A DNA stretch of 14,370 nt from assembly GCA_030605745.1 (NCBI GenBank), contig JAUWHT010000112.1:1-14370 (forward strand). Reading direction: 5' to 3'. Numbering within the stretch: the first letter of the stretch is position 1; every line of letters begins with the position of its first letter. Shown here piece by piece: positions 12,517-14,370 of this stretch. A model generated the notes under the pieces. That model ran no database searches. It was not told the origin of the DNA and was given only the letters and a program-made list of their open reading frames with translations. Source of the stretch: Pirellulales bacterium. Lineage in GTDB: Bacteria > Planctomycetota > Planctomycetia > Pirellulales > Thermoguttaceae. The position numbers were made by a program, and so were the translations under genes.

Positions 12517-12999
12517 ATGAACCAACTCAGCCATTTTGACGCCCAGGGGGCCAGCCGGATGGTCGACGTTGGCGGTAAGGAGGTGACGGTTCGGCGTGCC
12601 CGAGCCAGCGGCCGCCTGCGGCTCCGAAAAGAGACGATCGCGTTGATCCGTGATCGAAAACTGGCCAAGGGAGATGTATTCGAGGTTGCCCGCCTGGCGG
12701 GGGTCATGGCGGCCAAGCGGACGGCAGAGTTGATTCCCTTGTGTCACCCGCTGCCGCTGGATACGATGAGCGTGTCGTTCGATTTCCCCGATGCGGTGAC
12801 AATTGCGATCGAGGCGGAGGTTCAGGCGACGGCCCGAACGGGGGTCGAAATGGAGGCCCTGCTGGCGGTCAGTACGGCCGCCTTGACGGTCTATGATATG
12901 TGCAAGTCGGTCGATCGGGCGATGGTGATCGAGCAGGTCCGGCTCGAGGAGAAATCGGGAGGGCGGAGCGGGCATTTCGTCAGGGTATTAGACCGTTAG
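12517..12999 (+). CDS. moaC: Cyclic pyranopterin monophosphate synthase MoaC
   Basis: A 160-aa enzyme that, after MoaA, forms cyclic pyranopterin monophosphate in molybdenum cofactor synthesis. Family blocks are clear: MVDVGGKEVTVRRARASG (15-32), AGVMAAKRTAELIPLCHPLP (61-80), a TARTGVEMEALLAVSTAAL stretch (105-123) and TVYDMCKSVDRAM (124-136), with the catalytic pair D127/K130 and H77. Length is normal. AGGGAGG (12506-12512) precedes the ATG by 4 nt. Its last four codons and stop lie inside the 8-bp repeat array at 12987-13026. No other moa genes are in the window. Confidence 0.95.
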   Translation: MNQLSHFDAQGASRMVDVGGKEVTVRRARASGRLRLRKETIALIRDRKLAKGDVFEVARLAGVMAAKRTAELIPLCHPLPLDTMSVSFDFPDAVTIAIEAEVQATARTGVEMEALLAVSTAALTVYDMCKSVDRAMVIEQVRLEEKSGGRSGHFVRVLDR

Positions 13000-13071
13000 A
13001 CTGTTAGGCTATTAGGCTGTTAGGGGCAGGACCTCAACATCCCTAATAGCCTAACAGCCTAATAGCCTAAT
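12987..13071. repeat. Inverted arrays of an 8-bp TTAGGC-type repeat
   Basis: Left array (12987-13026) holds five tandem units: ATTAGACC, GTTAGACT, GTTAGGCT, ATTAGGCT and GTTAGGGG. The right array (13041-13071) holds four units in reverse orientation (rc: ATTAGGCT, ATTAGGCT, GTTAGGCT, ATTAGGG). They can fold into a hairpin with a 14-nt loop, with most differences at purine positions. The left array contains the end of moaC. Confidence 0.85.
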
Positions 13072-13092
13072 TTTGGGGTTCAGGACGTGTTT

Positions 13093-14097
13093 ATGAGGCA
13101 ACTGGCCGAAGATTGGGCAATGGCTCCCGACGCACTCCGGGCGTTGTACGCGCCGGTGCGCGAGGAACTTGAGCAGACCGAAGAGGTCCTCCGCCGCGAA
13201 CTCCGCAGTGACTATCCGTTTGTCGACCGGCTGGCCAAGCACGGCTTTCGCCTGGGCGGCAAGCGGCTGCGACCTGCGCTGGTGTTACTGTCGGCCAAGG
13301 TCTCAGGCAAGTTGAGGCCGGAACACCTGCACTTGGCCGCCGCGGTTGAAATGATCCATACGGCCACGCTGATCCACGACGACGTGCTCGACGAGGCAAC
13401 GCTGCGACGGCACCTCGACACAGTCAACGCCCGTTGGGATAACGAGGCCAGCGTGCTGCTGGGCGACTACCTGTTCACACGCGCGATTCGCATGGTCAGC
13501 ACGCTGGAGGACACGTTTGCCTGCCGGGCCATCGGCGAGGCGGCCCAGACTATGTGCGAAGGTGAACTCCGCCAGGTGGAGAGCCGCGGCAACTACGATC
13601 TGGGCGAAGACGACTATCTGGACATCATCGGCAACAAGACGGCCGCGCTTATGGCCTGTTGCTGTCGGCTGGGGTCGCACTACGCCGGGGCCGAACCGGA
13701 AGTCTGCGAGACACTCACCTGCTTCGGACGGCACCTGGGCGTCGCCTTCCAAATTACCGACGACCTACTGGACGTGCTTGGCGACGAGGCCACGGCCGGG
13801 AAATCGTTGGGTACCGACCTTCTCAAACAGAAACCGACCTTACCGCTGATCCGGCTGTTGAGCCAGACGACCGGCCGGGACCGGGCCGAGGTGCTGGCCG
13901 TGCTTTCACATTCCGGCAACCACCGCTGCGAGGCGTTGCGGCCATGGCTTACCCGATTCGACGCCCTTTCCTATGCCCGCGAAAAGGCCCGCTGCTTTAC
14001 CCGTCGTGCCAGCGAAGAGATCGACAAGCTCCCGGCCACTGTAACCCGCGACGCACTGCACCGCCTGGCCGAGTTCGTCGTCATACGGCAGCAGTAG
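13093..14097 (+). CDS. Trans-polyprenyl diphosphate synthase (IspB-like)
   Basis: A 334-aa isoprenoid chain-elongating synthase that condenses IPP onto allylic diphosphates, probably for a quinone side chain. Motifs: GGKRLRP (55-61), first Asp-rich DDVLD (96-100) with TLRR following, and second Asp-rich DDLLD (223-227) followed by K236 and K246. The residues four and five before the first motif are small (A91, T92), which favours long-chain products (C35-C50). The ATG at 13093 was chosen over the GTG at 13087 because AGGA (13082-13085) stands 7 nt before it but only 1 nt before the GTG. The chain length cannot be read from sequence alone. Confidence 0.92.
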   Translation: MRQLAEDWAMAPDALRALYAPVREELEQTEEVLRRELRSDYPFVDRLAKHGFRLGGKRLRPALVLLSAKVSGKLRPEHLHLAAAVEMIHTATLIHDDVLDEATLRRHLDTVNARWDNEASVLLGDYLFTRAIRMVSTLEDTFACRAIGEAAQTMCEGELRQVESRGNYDLGEDDYLDIIGNKTAALMACCCRLGSHYAGAEPEVCETLTCFGRHLGVAFQITDDLLDVLGDEATAGKSLGTDLLKQKPTLPLIRLLSQTTGRDRAEVLAVLSHSGNHRCEALRPWLTRFDALSYAREKARCFTRRASEEIDKLPATVTRDALHRLAEFVVIRQQ

Positions 14098-14237
14098 GGT
14101 AAGTCGTTAAAATCGCAAATTGGCTGTCCCCCCAAAAGAGGGATCGTCCGGTTTTCTCGCCTTGCTCAGCAGAGCATTTCTTGATACTTTCCGCTGGATT
14201 CTGACGGGGGGAGTCTGCGCGCAGAGGATGTGCAACG

Positions 14238-14370
14238 TTGCCCCGATGGCTCTTTCTCGGACTGCTGGGGGTGTTGACGGCCGGCCCGTTGGCCCGTGCG
14301 CAGTCCGCTGGCGGAGTTACCGGCGTTCCCGGCCCTGCTGTCGACGGTTCGGCCGCGGACAGCCGCCGAG
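14238..14370 (+). CDS. Exported protein, N-terminal fragment (runs off window)
   Basis: The frame opening with TTG at 14238 encodes a typical signal peptide: (M)PRWLFLGLLGVLTAGPLARA followed by QSAGG, with a likely cleavage after ARA. It stays open to the window end (44 codons). No ATG or GTG exists in this frame after the preceding in-frame TGA, and AGAGGA (14223-14228) lies 9 nt upstream, supporting the TTG start. The mature part seen is Gly/Ala/Val-rich and low in complexity; no domain can be named. Confidence 0.6.
   Translation, partial: MPRWLFLGLLGVLTAGPLARAQSAGGVTGVPGPAVDGSAADSRR

Noticed and set aside
12987..13071. CRISPR array
   Set aside because: Units are 8 bp without spacers and are arranged as inverted arrays.
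14123..14211. Terminator after the prenyl synthase from CCCCCC (14128-14133) pairing with GGGGGG (14206-14211)
   Set aside because: The arms are 72 nt apart with no further pairing seen and no T-run; too weak to call.

Overview
The window is a GC-rich bacterial chromosome segment that looks most like a planctomycete (Pirellulales-like). I infer this from gene content and style, not from a search. The clues are a lipoprotein joining a FlgI-like domain to HEAT repeats, a MerR/excisionase-type helix-turn-helix fused to a degenerate receiver domain, rnpA-yidD sitting behind a J-domain gene instead of rpmH, and short G/C-rich palindromes and low-complexity repeats between genes.

Region 1 (1-2900, genes on the minus strand) is accessory. 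It opens with the 3' end of an IS3-family transposase, whose element end has replaced the 3' end of a HepT-like HEPN toxin gene. The cognate MntA-like nucleotidyltransferase antitoxin lies upstream, overlapping by 20 nt. Next come a QueD/PTPS-family gene, an alpha/beta hydrolase of the haloalkane dehalogenase/OleB type and a VapBC pair. The vapC stop overlaps the hydrolase start, so the strong vapBC promoter probably also feeds the hydrolase and perhaps the QueD-like gene. The MntA/HepT and VapBC genes look more AT-rich than their neighbours, which suggests transfer.

Region 2 (2940-4670, plus strand) is a housekeeping run: a zinc-finger-less J-domain chaperone, rnpA 4 nt later, then yidD. Region 3 (4670-5060) is non-coding and holds a MITE-like inverted repeat, a second GC-rich palindrome and a promoter.

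Region 4 (5061-10547) carries the FlgI-like/HEAT lipoprotein and a full-length SMC ATPase, separated by a double palindrome. Region 5 (10548-11184) has no credible gene but holds a series of good stem-loops and may be a structured RNA or a long leader. Region 6 (11185-14370) carries the HTH-receiver regulator followed by two terminator-like hairpins, a HicB-HicA pair, moaC, an inverted array of 8-bp TTAGGC-like repeats, a long-chain polyprenyl diphosphate synthase, and the start of an exported protein that runs off the end.

Three different toxin-antitoxin families occur within about 12 kb. No tRNA, rRNA, CRISPR array or replication origin was seen. The most unusual items are the HTH-receiver regulator, the FlgI-HEAT lipoprotein, the stem-loop-rich intergenic region and the several inverted repeats.
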